5,905 nucleotides of DNA, taken from positions 1-5,905 of the forward strand of contig DAOWGL010000021.1 of assembly GCA_030637455.1 (NCBI GenBank), read 5' to 3'. Below, piece by piece: positions 4,954-5,905 of the stretch. A program made the position numbers and the translations under genes. How positions within the stretch are numbered: the stretch's first letter is position 1; every line of letters begins with the position of its first letter. Source of the DNA: Candidatus Nitrosopumilus sp. Its GTDB lineage: Archaea > Thermoproteota > Nitrososphaeria > Nitrososphaerales > Nitrosopumilaceae. The notes below the pieces were generated by a model. The model had not been told where the DNA came from, ran no database searches, and saw nothing but the letters and a program-made list of their open reading frames with translations.

Positions 4954-5703
4954 TCATTTAATTGATTCCCCCCCATCTACAGTCAATATTGCACCTGTTG
5001 TCCACAATGCATCATCTGAAGCGAAATACAAAACTGCTTTCCCAATTTCACTTGGTTGTCCAATTCTACCAATAGGATGTTCACTATTCATGAATTCTTT
5101 ATCTTTTTCAGTCTTCAAAAATGGTTTTGTCATATCTGTGTCCACTACTCCTGGGCAAATACAATTAACTCTGATCTTATCTTTAGAGTATTCTAATGCC
5201 CAACATTTTGTTAATAAAATCAATGCAGCTTTTGATGCAGAATATGCATCTGCATTAAATCCTTGGTATGCCTTAATTCCAGCATCTGATGAAATGTTAA
5301 TTATTGAACCAGATGTTTTCTGTAAATAAGGAATTGCTTCCTTGGTAAATCTATACTGCCCTGTAAGATTTACATCTAATACTTCATTCCATTCATCCTC
5401 ATCAATTTCATGTAATTGTTTTATCTTGGGAAATATTCCAGCATTGTTTACAAGAATATCTAATTTACCAAATTTTTCAATTATTTTATTTACAACATTT
5501 TTTACATCTTTTGAATTTCTAATATTAGCTGCAATACCTATTGCATTTGGAATCTCTTTTACTGCATTTTCTAATCTATCTTTGTCTTTTGCAGTAATTG
5601 CTACTGTGGCACCATTTTCTGATAGAATTTTTGCAGTTGCTAATCCAATTCCACGACTTCCACCAGTCACTAGAGCAATTTTACCAGTTAATCTCAACAA
5701 CAT
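4954..5703 (-). CDS. Short-chain dehydrogenase/reductase (FabG-like SDR)
   Basis: A classical SDR, NAD(P)-dependent and cytoplasmic. It has a complete Rossmann fold: cofactor motif TGGSRGIG (13-20), the adenine-ring/stability motif NNAG (86-89), N112, catalytic S139, Y154 and K158 (YSASK), then CPGVVDTDM (183-191) and a C-terminal TGAILTVDGG. The Ser-to-Tyr gap is 15 residues, two longer than in E. coli FabG. Length of about 249 is standard. R17 could favour NADPH, and no Asp follows beta-2, but cofactor choice is uncertain. The substrate cannot be told; FabG-type ketoacyl reduction or another hydroxy/keto conversion is possible. The TATA box at 5721-5727 lies only about 21 nt from the ATG but about 27 nt from the third codon (TTG at 5697), which would give an MRLTGK start typical of the family. 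First gene of the probable minus-strand unit. Confidence 0.9.
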   Translation of the reverse strand: MLLRLTGKIALVTGGSRGIGLATAKILSENGATVAITAKDKDRLENAVKEIPNAIGIAANIRNSKDVKNVVNKIIEKFGKLDILVNNAGIFPKIKQLHEIDEDEWNEVLDVNLTGQYRFTKEAIPYLQKTSGSIINISSDAGIKAYQGFNADAYSASKAALILLTKCWALEYSKDKIRVNCICPGVVDTDMTKPFLKTEKDKEFMNSEHPIGRIGQPSEIGKAVLYFASDDALWTTGAILTVDGGESIK

Positions 5704-5720
5704 CCAAACTAAAATTCGTA

Positions 5721-5727
5721 ATTTATA
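5721..5727 (-). promoter_or_regulatory. TATA box of the SDR gene
   Basis: TATAAAT on the minus strand. Its centre is about 21 nt from the ATG at 5703 and about 27 nt from a TTG at 5697, so the precise initiation codon is open. It probably drives the SDR, 68-aa and cysQ genes. Confidence 0.55.
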
Positions 5728-5760
5728 GATCCATTAATCAAAAACAGTCATGAAAAATTA

Positions 5761-5803
5761 TATAAAAATTAATGATTTATTATAAAATTTCATATTAAAT
5801 TTT
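5761..5803. repeat. A+T-rich upstream region with short repeats
   Basis: TATAAAAATT at 5761-5770 and TATAAAATTT at 5781-5790 match at nine of ten positions and are 20 bp apart, about two helical turns. AAAATTT (5784-5790) and AAATTTT (5797-5803) form an inverted repeat with a 6-bp spacer that runs into the TATA box of the rightward transcript. This could be regulatory or just low-complexity A+T sequence. Confidence 0.2.
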
Positions 5804-5808
5804 AAATA
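5801..5808 (+). promoter_or_regulatory. TATA box of the right-edge transcript
   Basis: TTTAAATA, the same sequence as the hemerythrin-gene box, is centred 26 nt upstream of the ATG at 5831. It predicts a rightward transcript starting at or beside that ATG. Confidence 0.5.
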
Positions 5809-5830
5809 CTTGGAGTTCCTATTGTAATTA

Positions 5831-5905
5831 ATGTCGAAAGATATAATTGCTATCGACTAAACCTGCGTAGCCCCGCAGAACGAAAAAGGTGTTCAGTTGT
5901 TTAAC
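5831..5905 (+). other. Unresolved rightward transcript: 9-codon ORF or structured RNA, cut by window end
   Basis: From the ATG at 5831 the frame reads MSKDIIAID and then TAA (5858-5860). The same frame is then open for the 15 codons left (TCVAPQNEKGVQLFN). Directly after the TAA the base composition turns GC-rich (13 of 20 bases at 5861-5880), unlike the surroundings. The segment can fold: CTGCG (5863-5867) with CGCAG (5874-5878), GAAC (5878-5881) with GTTC (5891-5894), enclosed by TAAAC (5858-5862) with GTTTA (5899-5903). An upstream GATA/TATC hairpin is possible at 5840-5854. No tRNA A- or B-box is visible. Options are a structured non-coding RNA, a minimal leaderless ORF, or the start of a gene interrupted by a stop codon. 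The family is not recognised. Confidence 0.4.

Noticed and set aside
5342..5728. 128-residue open frame on the plus strand
   Set aside because: Antisense to the SDR gene, which has an intact catalytic and cofactor motif set; the frame has no family likeness or promoter.
5861..5905. Possible tRNA gene at the right edge
   Set aside because: The GC-rich hairpin is suggestive, but no A-box, B-box, anticodon arm or acceptor stem can be laid out in the visible bases.
1..5905. CRISPR array, insertion sequence, toxin-antitoxin or defence system
   Set aside because: No regularly spaced direct repeats, no transposase or terminal inverted repeats, and no nuclease or toxin-like motifs were seen on either strand.

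Overview
The window is strongly A+T-rich and looks like the chromosome of an ammonia-oxidising-type archaeon (Nitrososphaerota/Thaumarchaeota, Nitrosopumilus/Nitrosarchaeum-like). The evidence is TATA boxes about 25-30 nt upstream of most start codons with no room for a Shine-Dalgarno site (leaderless transcripts), frequent TTG/GTG starts, oligo-T ends, very short intergenic gaps, and archaeal-looking protein families. No amo or other lineage-diagnostic gene is present, so the genus is inference.

Left part (1-1200): four small genes, none with a known function. A 76-aa protein (+) ends exactly where a 90-aa protein (-) ends. Upstream of the latter on the same strand is a 69-aa cysteine-rich zinc-ribbon-like protein. 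From it, a divergent promoter region with two perfect palindromes leads to a 99-aa charged helical protein (+) that starts with TTG.

Middle (1214-3889): a 492-aa cation/proton antiporter (CPA superfamily, NhaP-like) with an unusual acidic, proline-containing C-terminal tail on the minus strand. It diverges from a hemerythrin-like (HHE) protein with a leaderless GTG start. An APS kinase (CysC) follows, and its most likely start is an internal ATG supported by a TATA box.

Right part (3881-5703, minus strand): a probable three-gene unit, SDR oxidoreductase -> 68-aa two-helix membrane protein -> CysQ (PAP phosphatase). CysQ and APS kinase converge and overlap by 9 bp. They act on the same pathway: CysC makes PAPS, and CysQ removes the PAP left after sulfonate transfer or PAPS reduction. 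ATP sulfurylase and PAPS reductase are not in the window.

Right edge (5704-5905): a very A+T-rich promoter region drives a rightward transcript. It would begin at an ATG opening only nine codons before TAA, followed by a locally GC-rich segment that can fold and is also open in the same frame to the window end. It is either the start of a structured RNA or small ORF, or the 5' end of a gene with an in-frame stop. This is the least explained part of the window.
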